Below are positions 35,901 through 46,355 of a stretch of 64,000 nucleotides of DNA, piece after piece (within the stretch, counting starts at the first letter, position 1; the number at the start of each line of letters is the position of its first letter). The notes beneath the pieces are model-generated. The model made no database searches, was not told where the DNA came from, and worked only from the letters and a program-made list of their open reading frames with translations. The position numbers and the translations under genes are program-made. Location of the stretch: NCBI RefSeq assembly GCF_018448925.1, contig NZ_RCWE01000007.1, positions 62,001 through 126,000 on the forward strand. Direction: 5' to 3'. The DNA comes from Photorhabdus akhurstii (GTDB lineage: Bacteria; Pseudomonadota; Gammaproteobacteria; Enterobacterales; Enterobacteriaceae).

Positions 35901-36023
35901 TATACCCGTTATCTTTCAAGTTGCCTCTTTGTTGGCTGCGCTCACCCCGGTCACATAGTTCGCTATGCGACCGGGGATTCACTCCTTTGCCGTCGCGATG
36001 AATCTTGAAATCCATAGGGTATA
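35901..36023. repeat. ERIC-type intergenic repeat, copy 2 (123 bp)
   Basis: Same termini and core as the copy at 28585, with a few bases missing near the CTCACCCC block (GGCTGCGCTCACC against GGCTGCACTCGCTCACC). It starts eight bases after the monooxygenase stop, where its hairpin could influence transcript ends. Confidence 0.9.
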
Positions 36024-36105
36024 GTAGGCCAATAAGCCTGGAATGGGTTCATCACATCTCGACGAGCGATTACCCATTCCCTGAATGTCTGCAAATATCG
36101 CCCTT

Positions 36106-38538
36106 TTATCCCTGAACTCGCCGGTGTAATCCCGTACCCCGTAACAACCGAAGCCCCAACCCACTTCCACACAATGAAAGTAACAAGCTGCTGATTATTG
36201 GTAGTAATAGCCACATCTGCCATGCTGGTTGCCACGGAAAATCAAATACCTTGGTCTGCAACAACCAAAGCGCAACCTCAGCTCCCAGTGCCGCAGTAAA
36301 ACCCGCCATTAATCCAAGCAAAGCAAATTCACTCCAAAGGGTACGACGCAGTAACTGTTTACTGGCTCCCAAGGTGCGGTAAACCACCAGTTCAAGTTGC
36401 CGTTGATGCATCCCTACCTGAACCTGTGCCAATAGCAGTAATGCGCCGCAGACCATGACCAACCCAACCATGACCTCCAACGCCTTACTGACCTGCTGCA
36501 AAATAGCCTGAATTTGCTTAATCATCGCGCCGGTATCAAGCAGGCTCAAGGTTGGAAATTGACGATTAAGATCCGTCAGAAGTCGGCCATCGCCTTCATA
36601 ATGGAAACTAGTCAGCCAGGTTTGCTGCTGATTCTCCAATGCTTGTTTCGGGAAAATAAAAAAGAAATTTGGCCGCAAACTTTCCCAATCCACCAGTCGA
36701 ATACTGCTAACTATGGCGCTAAATTGCTGCGTATCACCACTAAATGTTAGCTTATCGCCGATCTTGATTGCTAAACGCTCAGCAAGCCCTTGCTCAATAG
36801 AAACTTCATCCGCCTTTGGCGGCCAGTGACCTTCCACCAAAGTATTAAACGGAGGTAATTCCTCTTTCCATGTCAGGTTCAACTCCCGCTGTACCGTGTT
36901 GCTATCCGATTCCCTGGCCTCTGCCCACGCGATAGCTGACTGACCATTAATTTCCGTTAAGCGAGCCAATACCACTGGATAGAATGCCGTAGGTTTAACC
37001 TGATACTGAGCCAGCAAATGTTCTACTTGTGGAATTTGCTGTCCAGTCATATTAATCAGAAAATAGTTTGGACTGTCCGGCGGCAATTGTTGCTGCCAAC
37101 GGTCAAGCAAGTCTCCCCGGACCACCAGCAACAAAGCAAATAACATAAAGGATAAAGAGAAAGCGGCCAGTTGGGCCACTGTCTGGAACGGCTGCCGCAA
37201 TAGTCGATTAACCGCCAGGCGAAAACTGAGTTGGCGGAGTTTCAAATGGCGTAATAGCCACAATCCTCCCCAACCAAACACCGCCAGTAATAGCGCAACC
37301 ATCACCATGCCAGCCAGTAACGCCCATAGCATAGGTTTGGTTCCAACCAACAGACCCAACCCGCTAATGACCACCAATGCCGCCAACGGCAGGTAATAGC
37401 GCAACGGCCAGATAGGTGCGATAATATCATCACGCAACACCCTTGATGGTTGAGTTGCCATTAACTGCTTGTACGGACGTATTCCCACCAGTAAAGCGAT
37501 AACCGATAACGCGCCTAACGCCCATATCCACGGCCAGAATCCGGCTTGCGGCAACATTTTCGGTAACATGGGCGCCAAAATCTGTACGAGCAGATATTCA
37601 AACATCAATCCCAGAAGTGTCCCCACTACCGCCGCCGCAATCAATATCACTAGCCATTGACCAATCACCCATTTACGCAACGCCCAACGCCCGGCACCCA
37701 GTGTTTTTAGTACTGCAATTAAATCATGGCGGCTACGGCAATAGTGGGTCATTGATACCGCTACCGCAGCGACAGCAAGTAATAACGTCAGCAAAGCCGA
37801 TAACAACAAGAATTGCTGCGCCCTTTCAATGGATTTTGCGAGCGCCCCGCTATCCTGTTTCAAGGTATACCAGCGCTGATCAACTTTAAGTTGGGGATCA
37901 ATGAACTGCTGATACTGATAAATCGCTTCTTTATCGCCAGAAAACATATAACGATAAGTCAGACGGCTACCCGGTTGAATCGCTCCGGTAGATTGAGCAT
38001 CATCAAGACTGATTAAAATCCGAGGCGCAATCTGAAAGGGATTGAAACCACTGTCCGGTTCCTGAATTAATTCTCCACTCACCTTAAGCGTGGTATCTCC
38101 GACATCCAGATTATCGCCAACTTTGATTTTCAACAGTTCAAGCAAACGAGGCGCAACCAGTGCTGTTCCTTTTTCCGCTTTCAAACCCGGTGGATGGGTT
38201 TCCAGTTCACCATATAGCGGGTAACGGCTATCCGCCGCTTTTACATTCGCAAGTTGAGGAATATCCCCGGCATAAGTCATTGTGGTGAAAGAGAGCTGGC
38301 GACTCAGTTTTAATCCCAGACTTTTCGCCTGTTGTAACCATCCTTCATCTACCGGATAAGCCGCACGCAGGACTAAATCACCCGCCAGAAAATCCCGACT
38401 CTGATAATGAACACTTTGATCAATCCGATCACTTATCCTTCCCAGTGCCAGCACACAAGCCACCGCCAGCGTAAGCGATAACCAGACAATCAATAAAGAA
38501 GGGGTGCGCCACTCGCGCCAAAACCAACGCCAAATCAT
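36106..38538 (-). CDS. ybbP: ABC transporter permease YbbP (FtsX family)
   Basis: 810 residues (E. coli 804). The permease has about ten membrane helices: one near the N-terminus (LTLAVACVLAL), a cluster at about 240-500 and a C-terminal cluster at about 690-800, with large extracytoplasmic domains between. It belongs to the MacB/FtsX-like group and pairs with the ATPase YbbA, whose gene overlaps by four bases. Its role in E. coli is not firmly established. Confidence 0.93.
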   Translation of the reverse strand: MIWRWFWREWRTPSLLIVWLSLTLAVACVLALGRISDRIDQSVHYQSRDFLAGDLVLRAAYPVDEGWLQQAKSLGLKLSRQLSFTTMTYAGDIPQLANVKAADSRYPLYGELETHPPGLKAEKGTALVAPRLLELLKIKVGDNLDVGDTTLKVSGELIQEPDSGFNPFQIAPRILISLDDAQSTGAIQPGSRLTYRYMFSGDKEAIYQYQQFIDPQLKVDQRWYTLKQDSGALAKSIERAQQFLLLSALLTLLLAVAAVAVSMTHYCRSRHDLIAVLKTLGAGRWALRKWVIGQWLVILIAAAVVGTLLGLMFEYLLVQILAPMLPKMLPQAGFWPWIWALGALSVIALLVGIRPYKQLMATQPSRVLRDDIIAPIWPLRYYLPLAALVVISGLGLLVGTKPMLWALLAGMVMVALLLAVFGWGGLWLLRHLKLRQLSFRLAVNRLLRQPFQTVAQLAAFSLSFMLFALLLVVRGDLLDRWQQQLPPDSPNYFLINMTGQQIPQVEHLLAQYQVKPTAFYPVVLARLTEINGQSAIAWAEARESDSNTVQRELNLTWKEELPPFNTLVEGHWPPKADEVSIEQGLAERLAIKIGDKLTFSGDTQQFSAIVSSIRLVDWESLRPNFFFIFPKQALENQQQTWLTSFHYEGDGRLLTDLNRQFPTLSLLDTGAMIKQIQAILQQVSKALEVMVGLVMVCGALLLLAQVQVGMHQRQLELVVYRTLGASKQLLRRTLWSEFALLGLMAGFTAALGAEVALWLLQTKVFDFPWQPAWQMWLLLPIISSLLLSLCGSGLGLRLLRGTGLHRRVQG

Positions 38539-39221
38539 CTTTCTTCCCTCAATTTGCCATCAACTAACCGCAAACAACGTTGACAACGAGCCGCAAGCTG
38601 GCTGTCATGCGTCACCAGAATTAATGTTGTGGCGTAATCACGATTGAGAGAAAACAGTAAATCAGCAATCCGATCACCGGTTTGCCGATCCAAATTACCT
38701 GTCGGCTCATCAGCAAACAGAATTTTAGGTTGGCTGCTGAATGCCCGTGCCAATGCCACCCTCTGTTGCTCACCACCAGAAAGTTGGGCCGGCATATGTT
38801 TCAAACGTTTTCCCAATCCCAATTGTTCCAGCAATTCAACCGCTTGTTTCCTGCTACTCTGTTCAGATTCGCCACGCAATAAAGCAGGAAGCTGGACATT
38901 TTCCAATGCGTTCAACGTCGGAATTAACATAAATGACTGAAAGACAAAACCGACATTTTCAGCCCGCAGTTGCGCCCGCCGTTCCTCGTTCATCTGGCTT
39001 AAATTATGCCCTAGCAGCCAAACCTCGCCGTCACTGCCATCATCTAACCCGGCAATAATGCCAAGCAATGTGGATTTACCCGAACCCGATTCTCCCACTA
39101 AAGCGATAGTCTGTGCCGACTCGACAACCAACTCGACTCCCTGCAATATAGTGATCTTATTTTCTCCCTGACCAACGTGCTTACTAAGATGCTGAACTTC
39201 AAGAATACTCCCCGTTACCAT
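38535..39221 (-). CDS. ybbA: ABC transporter ATP-binding protein YbbA
   Basis: 228-residue ATPase of the LolD/MacB type. Walker A is GESGSGKS at 43-50, the signature is LSGGEQQRVALARAF and Walker B is ILFADEPTGNLD, with a following His switch (THDSQ). It is the partner of YbbP. The start at 39221 (AGGA site) lies inside the 5' end of tesA on the other strand, so the two divergent genes overlap by about 30 bases. Confidence 0.96.
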   Translation of the reverse strand: MVTGSILEVQHLSKHVGQGENKITILQGVELVVESAQTIALVGESGSGKSTLLGIIAGLDDGSDGEVWLLGHNLSQMNEERRAQLRAENVGFVFQSFMLIPTLNALENVQLPALLRGESEQSSRKQAVELLEQLGLGKRLKHMPAQLSGGEQQRVALARAFSSQPKILFADEPTGNLDRQTGDRIADLLFSLNRDYATTLILVTHDSQLAARCQRCLRLVDGKLREER

Positions 39222-39824
39222 TTACTTTTCCTTTTATTAGTGATGCTATTTAGCGCCAGAGCGACTGCGGCTGATACCCTTCTGATTCTCGGAGATAGCC
39301 TTAGTGCCGGTTATCATCTGCCTATTGAGCAGTCATGGCCTGCTTTGATGGAAAAAAAGTGGCGGAAATCCGGTAATAAAATCACGGTCATCAATGGCAG
39401 TATCAGCGGTAATACCGCCGCTCAAGGTCTTGAGCGGCTACCTGAATTACTTAAACAACATAAACCCCGTTGGGTACTGATAGAACTGGGCGCCAACGAT
39501 GGACTACGCGGTTTTCCTCCACAACAAACAGAGCAAGATCTGCAACAGATCATTACGTTAGTGAAACAAGCCAATATTCAACCTTTATTGATGCAGATCC
39601 GTCTGCCGCCAAACTATGGGCGCCGTTATACCGAATCTTTTGCCAAGATTTATCCCAAACTGGCAGAACACAATCAAATCCCCCTGCTTCCGTTTTATAT
39701 GGAACAAGTCGCTATTAAACCGGAGTGGGTGCAACAAGATGGATTACATCCTAATCTGGCAGCCCAACCATTTATCGCCGACTGGATGTCTGACACACTA
39801 TCAGCACATCTTAATTATTCTTAA
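39189..39824 (+). CDS. tesA: Multifunctional periplasmic thioesterase I / protease I / lysophospholipase TesA
   Basis: 211 residues from ATG 39189; a GTG at 39177 would add four. A signal peptide covers about residues 1-28 (LLFLLLVMLFSARATAA). It is a SGNH hydrolase: LGDSLSAG carries the Ser nucleophile, GLERLPELL follows block II, GANDGLRG has the Asn, and DGLHPN carries the Asp/His. It hydrolyses acyl thioesters and lysophospholipids in the periplasm. It is divergent from ybbA with overlapping 5' ends, as in E. coli. Confidence 0.95.
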   Translation: MLNFKNTPRYHLLFLLLVMLFSARATAADTLLILGDSLSAGYHLPIEQSWPALMEKKWRKSGNKITVINGSISGNTAAQGLERLPELLKQHKPRWVLIELGANDGLRGFPPQQTEQDLQQIITLVKQANIQPLLMQIRLPPNYGRRYTESFAKIYPKLAEHNQIPLLPFYMEQVAIKPEWVQQDGLHPNLAAQPFIADWMSDTLSAHLNYS

Positions 39825-39874
39825 GTAGTAAACTATTAGTTTCAACAAATTGATGTCTATAAGCAGGTAAAGTT

Positions 39875-40660
39875 ATGCAAAAGTCCGTTCTTATCACCGG
39901 CTGTTCCAGTGGAATTGGTCTGGTGGCGGCCAAAACACTACATCAGCGGGGCTATAGAGTATTAGCAGCCTGCCGGAAACCCGCAGATTTACAACATATG
40001 CGCGAGTTAGGACTGGAACCTATCGAATTGGATCTTGATGACAAAATGAGTGTTGAACGCGCCGCCGCCGAGGTCATCAGGCTCACCAATGGCCGTCTTT
40101 ACGGGCTGTTTAATAACGGCGGCTTTGGTATTTATGGCCCACTAAATACGATCAGTCGTGAACAACTGGAACGGCAATTCTCTACTAATCTATTTGGTAC
40201 CCATCAACTTACCTGCTTATTACTTCCAGCAATGCAACTTCATGGTGAAGGCCGTATTATCCAAACCAGTTCAGTTATGGGACTAATTTCAACCCCAGGC
40301 CGCGGCGCTTACTCCGCCAGTAAATATGCCTTGGAAGCCTGGTCAGATGCATTAAGAATGGAATTAGCCGGAACCGGAATTAAAGCTTGTCTGATTGTCC
40401 CCGGCCCGATAAAAACACGTTTCGCAGAAAACGTGAATCAAACGCAAAGCGATAAACCGGTCAGAAACCCTAGGATCGCCCGCCATTTTACCCTAACCCC
40501 CGAAGCCGTTGTGCGCAAACTGATCCATGCTCTGGAAAGTCCGAACCCCAAATTACGTTATCCAGTGACTTGGATAACCCACGCAGTCACGATTATGCGC
40601 CGGATTTTACCAGGAAGAGTAATGGATAAAATACTGAGTAAGCAGAGTGGTACAACTTGA
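39875..40660 (+). CDS. ybbO: Short-chain dehydrogenase/reductase YbbO
   Basis: 261-residue SDR. The cofactor loop is TGCSSGIG near the N-terminus, the structural NNGG-type motif is FNNGGFGIYG, and the catalytic YSASK lies near residue 150. The E. coli homologue reduces aldehydes with NADP(H). It is downstream of tesA, in the conserved order. Confidence 0.94.
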   Translation: MQKSVLITGCSSGIGLVAAKTLHQRGYRVLAACRKPADLQHMRELGLEPIELDLDDKMSVERAAAEVIRLTNGRLYGLFNNGGFGIYGPLNTISREQLERQFSTNLFGTHQLTCLLLPAMQLHGEGRIIQTSSVMGLISTPGRGAYSASKYALEAWSDALRMELAGTGIKACLIVPGPIKTRFAENVNQTQSDKPVRNPRIARHFTLTPEAVVRKLIHALESPNPKLRYPVTWITHAVTIMRRILPGRVMDKILSKQSGTT

Positions 40661-40728
40661 AAGTTAAGAAAATAACCTCAATCTATTTAATCATACCCTG
40701 CGACAACCAAATTTAAGAGACTAATTAT

Positions 40729-41586
40729 ATGTTACCAACTTCTACTGGAATTAATGTTAACGAAAGCAATCTACATCAAACCGTTGAACAGTCTATGACT
40801 GTACCTGTTTTATTTTATTTTTGGTCTGAACGTAGCTCTCATTGTCAAGAATTAGGCGTAATATTGGATAAACTGGCCGCAGAATATGCAAATCAATTCA
40901 TATTGGCAAAAGTGGATTGCGATAAAGAGCAAATGGTCGCGGCACAGTTTGGCTTACGAGCCATTCCTACGGTTTATATTATGCAACAAGGCCAACCGGT
41001 AGATGGTTTTCAAGGGCCACAACCTGAAACAGTTATTAGAGAGATGCTTGCCCGCGTATTACCCAAGCCGGAAGAGTTGAAAGTCGCTCAGGCAGAGGAA
41101 CTTATCGCAGCAGGAAAACATCAGGAAGCGCTGCCACTACTGAAAGAAGCCTGGCAATTAGCCCCCAAAAACAGTGAAATCGCACTTATGTTGACCGAAG
41201 TGCAAATTATGCTCAATAATATAGCAGAGGCCGAGGAAATTCTGAGTCTTATTCCATTACAGGACCAAGATACTCATTATCACAGTTTACTGGCTCAAAT
41301 TGAGTTACAAAAGCAAGCGGCGGATACACCAGAGATCCAACAATTGCAGCAAGAATTCGCCATTCAACCAGAAAATGCAGAGCTGGCTGTTAAGCTCTCG
41401 CTGAAACTGCACGAAGTTAGTCGTAATGAAGAAGCGCTGGAATTATTACTTAGCTTCCTGAAAAAGGACCTTTCCGCTGCCAATGGCGCAGTACGGAAAA
41501 CAATGATGGATATTATGTCTGCAATGGGGACCAGTAACACCCTGGCTTCAAAATACCGTCGCCAGGTCTATTCACTGCTTTACTGA
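40729..41586 (+). CDS. cnoX: Chaperedoxin CnoX (YbbN)
   Basis: 285 residues (E. coli 284). An N-terminal thioredoxin-like domain (~1-110) has a degenerate active site, SSHC, in place of CGPC, followed by the cis-Pro turn RAIPTVYI. The C-terminal ~170 residues are TPR-like helices. The E. coli protein holds oxidised or chlorinated clients and passes them to GroEL or DnaK. No disulfide reductase activity is expected. Confidence 0.95.
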   Translation: MLPTSTGINVNESNLHQTVEQSMTVPVLFYFWSERSSHCQELGVILDKLAAEYANQFILAKVDCDKEQMVAAQFGLRAIPTVYIMQQGQPVDGFQGPQPETVIREMLARVLPKPEELKVAQAEELIAAGKHQEALPLLKEAWQLAPKNSEIALMLTEVQIMLNNIAEAEEILSLIPLQDQDTHYHSLLAQIELQKQAADTPEIQQLQQEFAIQPENAELAVKLSLKLHEVSRNEEALELLLSFLKKDLSAANGAVRKTMMDIMSAMGTSNTLASKYRRQVYSLLY

Positions 41587-41610
41587 TTTATTTAATTGTA
41601 AGGAATTGCT

Positions 41611-42531
41611 ATGGATTTATTCGCTTTTGGTGCCGTACCCATTCTGATCTTTATTGCGGTGGTTATTGTCTTTACTTGCGTAAAAACAGTGCCACAAGGC
41701 TATCAATGGACGGTAGAACGCTTCGGTCGTTATACCCGGACTTTATTACCGGGTTTGCATATTATCGTCCCTTTTATCGATCGCATTGGCCGTAAAATTA
41801 ATATGATGGAACAAGTGTTGGATATTCCTTCACAGGAGGTGATTTCCCGCGATAACGCCAATGTTACCATTGATGCGGTCTGCTTCATTCAGGTTGTCGA
41901 TCCTGTTCGGGCTGCTTATGAAGTCAGCAACCTTGAGCTCTCCATTATTAATCTGACGATGACCAACTTCCGTACCGTTTTGGGTTCAATGGAGCTGGAT
42001 GAAATGCTATCACAGCGTGATTCTATCAACAGCCGTCTATTGCATATTGTTGATGAAGCCACTAACCCGTGGGGAGTGAAAATTACCCGTATTGAAATCC
42101 GTGATGTGCGTCCACCCAAAGAGTTGATCTCCGCCATGAACGCCCAAATGAAAGCAGAACGTACAAAACGTGCTGATATTTTGGAAGCGGAAGGTATCCG
42201 TCAGGCGGCTATTCTGAAAGCAGAAGGAGAAAAACAGTCTCAAATTCTGAAAGCGGAAGGGGAACGTCAATCGGCATTTCTCCAGGCAGAAGCACGTGAA
42301 CGCGCCGCCGAAGCGGAAGCTCGCGCAACTAAAATGGTGTCCGATGCGATTGCTGACGGTAACATGCAAGCAATTAACTACTTTGTTGCCCAGAAATATA
42401 CGGACGCACTGACCAGTATCGGCGCCTCCGATAACAGCAAAGTCATTATGATGCCTCTGGAAGCGAGCAACCTAATGGGGGCGATTGGCGGTATTACTGA
42501 ACTGATTGGCGAAAGCAAAAAAGGTAAGTAA
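41611..42531 (+). CDS. qmcA: SPFH/band-7 membrane protein QmcA
   Basis: 306 residues. One N-terminal membrane helix (~2-24) is followed by an SPFH domain ([36 protein letters not shown]) and a long coiled coil of EAEG/KAEGE repeats (~185-240). It is a multimeric inner-membrane scaffold of the stomatin/prohibitin kind. It is followed by the NfeD-type gene ybbJ after two bases, a pairing seen throughout bacteria. Confidence 0.96.
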   Translation: MDLFAFGAVPILIFIAVVIVFTCVKTVPQGYQWTVERFGRYTRTLLPGLHIIVPFIDRIGRKINMMEQVLDIPSQEVISRDNANVTIDAVCFIQVVDPVRAAYEVSNLELSIINLTMTNFRTVLGSMELDEMLSQRDSINSRLLHIVDEATNPWGVKITRIEIRDVRPPKELISAMNAQMKAERTKRADILEAEGIRQAAILKAEGEKQSQILKAEGERQSAFLQAEARERAAEAEARATKMVSDAIADGNMQAINYFVAQKYTDALTSIGASDNSKVIMMPLEASNLMGAIGGITELIGESKKGK

Positions 42532-42533
42532 TC

Positions 42534-42989
42534 ATGATTGCACAGATTGCGGCTCAAACCCCCTGGCTCTGGTTCTCTTTTGGCGGCTTACTGTTAATTG
42601 CAGAGCTTCTTGGAACCGGCGGCTATCTGTTATGGACGGGGATAGCCGCTATCGTTGTTGCGTTTGTCACTTGGCTGCTACCAGGAATCAGCTGGGAATG
42701 GCAAGGCATTTTGTTTGCCACTCTGACACTGCTTTCCGCAATGCTATGGCGCTACTGGTTACGTCGCCGCCCCTCAAAAGGCAGCGATACCCTGAACCAG
42801 AAAGACCACCAGCTCATCGGTATCCGGGCCAAACTAGCTACAGACACTGAAAATGGTTACAGCCGGATCAGACTGGCTGATGGAAGCTGGCGGATTCACT
42901 GTGACAGTGAACTACCCGCCCATACCGAAGTAGAGGTAATCGCTGTTGATGGCATTACCCTGAAAGTAAAGCCGGTCAGTTCTCAGTGA
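42534..42989 (+). CDS. ybbJ: NfeD-like inner-membrane protein YbbJ
   Basis: 151 residues with three membrane helices in the first ~80 residues, then a small OB-fold domain ([34 protein letters not shown]) typical of NfeD proteins, which partner SPFH proteins such as QmcA. The 3' end overlaps the cueR 3' end by seven bases (convergent). Confidence 0.94.
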   Translation: MIAQIAAQTPWLWFSFGGLLLIAELLGTGGYLLWTGIAAIVVAFVTWLLPGISWEWQGILFATLTLLSAMLWRYWLRRRPSKGSDTLNQKDHQLIGIRAKLATDTENGYSRIRLADGSWRIHCDSELPAHTEVEVIAVDGITLKVKPVSSQ

Positions 42990-43384
42990 TGAGAGCAACA
43001 ACCCGATAAATGATCTATGATGGGGCATTCAGCCCCATCATCTCCAGGGCACTCTTCCGCCAAAGATAACAATTTACTTCTCATTTTCTGCAACTCTTCA
43101 ATCGCCTTTTCTATTTCAGCCACCTTATGCAAGGTTGCCGTTTTTACATCAGCACTGTGACGATTGGGATTGCGAAATAACACTAAAAATTCACGGCATT
43201 CATCAAGCGTAAAACCGACCTGTTTCGCCTGACGCAACAGCGTTAATTCATCAATATGTTTCTGCTGATAATAACGGTAGCCGTTATCCCCCCTTGCCGG
43301 CGGTGTAATCAGATCCTTTTCTTCATAAAACCGAATAGCTTTACTGGTAAGACCGGTTTTTTGGGCAACTTCACTGATGTTCAT
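42983..43384 (-). CDS. cueR: Copper-responsive MerR-family regulator CueR
   Basis: 133 residues. The MerR winged helix is [26 protein letters not shown]. The Cu(I) ligands Cys112 and Cys120 lie in the loop CPGDDGAEC, at the E. coli positions. The C-terminus ends GCCSHH, as in other CueR proteins. It activates copA, divergent here, by reshaping a promoter with a long spacer. Confidence 0.96.
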   Translation of the reverse strand: MNISEVAQKTGLTSKAIRFYEEKDLITPPARGDNGYRYYQQKHIDELTLLRQAKQVGFTLDECREFLVLFRNPNRHSADVKTATLHKVAEIEKAIEELQKMRSKLLSLAEECPGDDGAECPIIDHLSGCCSHH

Positions 43385-43394
43385 TTTTTCCCCT

Positions 43395-43425
43395 TGACCT
43401 TACCCTTGCGGGAAGGTTTAACCTT
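43395..43425 (+). promoter_or_regulatory. CueR-controlled copA promoter
   Basis: The -35 TTGACC (43395-43400) and -10 TAACCT (43420-43425) are separated by 19 bases, the over-long spacing of MerR-type promoters. The dyad ACCTT...GAAGGT (43398-43418) sits in the spacer. The layout matches the E. coli copA promoter and predicts a leader of about 90 bases. Confidence 0.88.
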
Positions 43426-43522
43426 CGCAACAAGTCAGAAACTCACTTGAACTGTGTAGATATCATCAATTATCACACAGGTGTGAAGAATAATTACATC
43501 ACTATGTGTTAGGAGTTTTTTT

Positions 43523-46258
43523 ATGTCACACACAATCATTTTAACCTTGCAGGGACTCTCCTGTATGCATTGTGTTAACAGTGTGAAAAAGGCACTGGCA
43601 AATCGTGCAGATGTGGAACAGGCGGATATTACGATTGATTATGCCAAAATCACCGGCGCAGCCTCTGCTGAATCATTAATCGAAACAATTCAAGCAGCCG
43701 GTTACGATGCGATAATCGCCAGCCAACCTGACGTTGAACTGGCGCTCTCCGGCCTGAGTTGCATGCATTGTGCCGGTACGACTCGTAAAGCGCTGGAGGA
43801 CGTAGATGGCGTTATCGCCGCAGATGTGAACACTGAAACAGCTAAAATTTACGGTAAAGCCGATGTCGTTACCCTGATTGCCGCCGTTGAGCAGGCGGGT
43901 TATCACGCAAAACTCGCTTCTGGTCAACACTCCCCAAAATCTGAGCCGCTGACATTACCTGCTTCGAATAGACCGGAACCTTTGGCAGCGGCAACCTCTT
44001 CCGTTCCGGTCGAAAAAACTGACGCCTCCGTTGTGAGTGATAGCGATGAGAGCATCCAGTTGTTGTTGGACGGCATGACTTGTGCCAGTTGCGTGAGCAA
44101 AGTTCAGAAAGCATTGCTGGGCGTTGGTGGCGTGGAAAATGCCAGAGTGAATCTTGCTGAACGCAGCGCTTTAATTACCGGCAGCGCCTCAGCGGAGGCG
44201 CTGATTAAAGCAGTAGAAAAAGCCGGGTATGGCGCAGAACTGATTCAGGACGAAGCTGAACGGCGTGAACGTCAGCAACAAGTTTCTGACGCTAATATGC
44301 GCCGTTTTCGTTGGCAATCAGCATTAGCATTGGTCGTCGGTATTCCCGTGATGGTGTGGGGCATGATGGGCGATAATATGATGCTCACGCCTGAAAACCG
44401 TCATATCTGGCTGACTATCGGCGTTATCACGCTTGCCGTAATGATCTTTGCCGGTGGTCACTTCTATCGCAATGCGTGGCAAAGCCTGAAAAACCGTAGT
44501 GCCACAATGGACACATTGGTGGCATTAGGAACCGGCGCAGCCTGGCTTTACTCTATCAGTGTCAATCTATGGCCGGATATTTTTCCGCCACCAGCCCGTC
44601 ATCTCTATTATGAAGCCAGCGCGATGATTATTGGTCTGATAAATCTGGGTCATGCTCTGGAACAACGTGCTCGTCAGCGTTCTTCAAAAGCACTGGAGCG
44701 TCTGCTAGACCTGACACCACCGACGGCCCGTGTGGTGACAGAAGATGGCGAAAAAGAGATGCGATTGGCTGATGTCAAACCCGGCATGACATTACGTTTG
44801 GCAACCGGTGATCGTGTTCCCGTTGATGGTGAAATCATTCAAGGTGAGATCTGGATAGATGAAGCAATGCTCACCGGTGAGCCGATTCCACAGCAAAAAT
44901 CTAAAGGCGATAACATTCATGCCGGTACGACAGTGCAAGACGGTACGGTACTGTTTACTGCCGCCGCAGTTGGCAGTCAGACAACATTAGCACGAATCAT
45001 TAAACTGGTCCGTCAGGCGCAAAGTAGTAAGCCCGAAATTGGTCAGTTAGCAGATAAAATTTCCTCCGTGTTCGTTCCCGTTGTGGTCGCCATTGCCCTG
45101 ATTGCCGGTGCTATTTGGTATTTCGTAGGTCCAGCGCCACAGATCATGTATTCATTGGTCATTATTACCACCGTGTTGATTATTGCCTGTCCCTGCGCTC
45201 TTGGGCTGGCGACTCCGATGTCAATTATCTCTGGTGTCGGCCGGGCAGCAGAATTTGGGGTTCTGGTTCGGGATGCGGATGCGCTGCAACAAGCGAGCAC
45301 CTTAGATACCCTTGTTTTCGATAAAACCGGTACGCTGACGGAAGGGATGCCTCAAGTGACTGATATCCATACTTTTAATGGGTATAGTGAACAAGAGGTA
45401 TTGCGTTGGGCTGGCGCACTGGAAAAAGGTTCTAACCATCCATTAGCCAAAGCCATTCTTGCCAAAGCCGAAGGGCTGGAATTACCGCAAGTTGAACAAT
45501 TCCGCACTCTGGCTGGACTCGGTATCAGTGGTGAAGTGAATGGCACAATCTTGTTGCTAGGTAATCAAGTCTGGCTAGAACAAAATCAAGTTGATACGCA
45601 AGAATTAAAACCGCTGATTGCTCAACAGGCAGAAAAAGGCATCACACCGGTTCTCCTGGCAGCAGGAGGTAAAGCGGCGGCAGTGCTATCAATTCGCGAT
45701 CCACTGCGTGAAGATACCATTACTGCATTGCAGCGATTACATCACCAAGGCTACCGTTTAGTGATGTTAACCGGTGATAACCCGGCTACTGCCAATGCGA
45801 TTGCAAAAGAAGCAGGTATTGATCAAGTGATTGCGGGTGTATTACCTGATGGCAAAGCTGAGGCGATTCAGAAACTGCAAGCAGCAGGTCGCAAGGTTGC
45901 TATGGTGGGGGATGGTATTAACGATGCTCCTGCCCTAGCTCAAGCTGATGTGGGGATTGCAATGGGAGGTGGTAGCGATATCGCCATTGAAACCGCGGCG
46001 ATAACACTGATGCGTCATAGTCTGCATGGTGTGGCCGATGCGGTTGAACTGTCCAAAGGAACGCTGCGCAATATGAAACAGAACCTATTAGGCGCATTTA
46101 TCTACAACACATTGGGGATTCCCATCGCCGCTGGTGTGCTCTATCCCTTTACCGGAACCCTGTTAGATCCGGTAGTCGCAGGTGCGGCAATGGCGCTCTC
46201 TTCAATTACGGTAGTAAGTAATGCTAACCGCTTATTGAGGTTTAAACCTAAATTATGA
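43523..46258 (+). CDS. copA: Cu(I)-exporting P1B-type ATPase CopA with three metal-binding domains
   Basis: 911 residues; E. coli CopA has 834 and two domains. Three N-terminal heavy-metal domains carry CMHC (14-17), CMHC (80-83) and CASC (187-190). The transmembrane CPC motif is at 556-558, the phosphorylated Asp600 in DKTGT, the TGEP actuator at about 451, and the hinge [12 protein letters not shown] near the C-terminus. It pumps Cu(I) from cytoplasm to periplasm. Codons 137-139 contain a -1 frameshift heptamer followed by a pseudoknot, listed separately, which would release domains 1-2 as a soluble chaperone. Confidence 0.97.
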   Translation: MSHTIILTLQGLSCMHCVNSVKKALANRADVEQADITIDYAKITGAASAESLIETIQAAGYDAIIASQPDVELALSGLSCMHCAGTTRKALEDVDGVIAADVNTETAKIYGKADVVTLIAAVEQAGYHAKLASGQHSPKSEPLTLPASNRPEPLAAATSSVPVEKTDASVVSDSDESIQLLLDGMTCASCVSKVQKALLGVGGVENARVNLAERSALITGSASAEALIKAVEKAGYGAELIQDEAERRERQQQVSDANMRRFRWQSALALVVGIPVMVWGMMGDNMMLTPENRHIWLTIGVITLAVMIFAGGHFYRNAWQSLKNRSATMDTLVALGTGAAWLYSISVNLWPDIFPPPARHLYYEASAMIIGLINLGHALEQRARQRSSKALERLLDLTPPTARVVTEDGEKEMRLADVKPGMTLRLATGDRVPVDGEIIQGEIWIDEAMLTGEPIPQQKSKGDNIHAGTTVQDGTVLFTAAAVGSQTTLARIIKLVRQAQSSKPEIGQLADKISSVFVPVVVAIALIAGAIWYFVGPAPQIMYSLVIITTVLIIACPCALGLATPMSIISGVGRAAEFGVLVRDADALQQASTLDTLVFDKTGTLTEGMPQVTDIHTFNGYSEQEVLRWAGALEKGSNHPLAKAILAKAEGLELPQVEQFRTLAGLGISGEVNGTILLLGNQVWLEQNQVDTQELKPLIAQQAEKGITPVLLAAGGKAAAVLSIRDPLREDTITALQRLHHQGYRLVMLTGDNPATANAIAKEAGIDQVIAGVLPDGKAEAIQKLQAAGRKVAMVGDGINDAPALAQADVGIAMGGGSDIAIETAAITLMRHSLHGVADAVELSKGTLRNMKQNLLGAFIYNTLGIPIAAGVLYPFTGTLLDPVVAGAAMALSSITVVSNANRLLRFKPKL
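43933..44011 (+). promoter_or_regulatory. copA: Candidate programmed -1 frameshift signal in copA
   Basis: The heptamer C CCA AAA (43933-43939) is in the correct phase for -1 slippage. After slipping, the ribosome reads ATC then TGA (43942-43944), giving a 140-residue product with two metal-binding domains. Five bases further on, GCCGCTG (43945-43951) pairs with CAGCGGC (43986-43992), and its loop segment GACCGGAAC (43971-43979) pairs with GTTCCGGTC (44003-44011), forming an H-type pseudoknot of 7 and 9 bp. E. coli copA is known to use such a site. Confidence 0.8.
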
Positions 46259-46288
46259 ATTACTAAAGAAATAAGTCTGCTTTGATGA

Positions 46289-46355
46289 TGTTGGGGTGAG
46301 TCGTAAAAATGCGCATCCATGATCGCATTTTACACTTCTACCCCAGCACTTTTTC
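46289..46355 (+). terminator. Long imperfect terminator hairpin after copA
   Basis: TGTTGGGGT pairs with ACCCCAGCA (one G-U), and inside it GTAAAAATGCG pairs with CGCATTTTAC (one bulge). TTTTTC follows. It lies about 30 bases past the copA stop. Confidence 0.75.
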
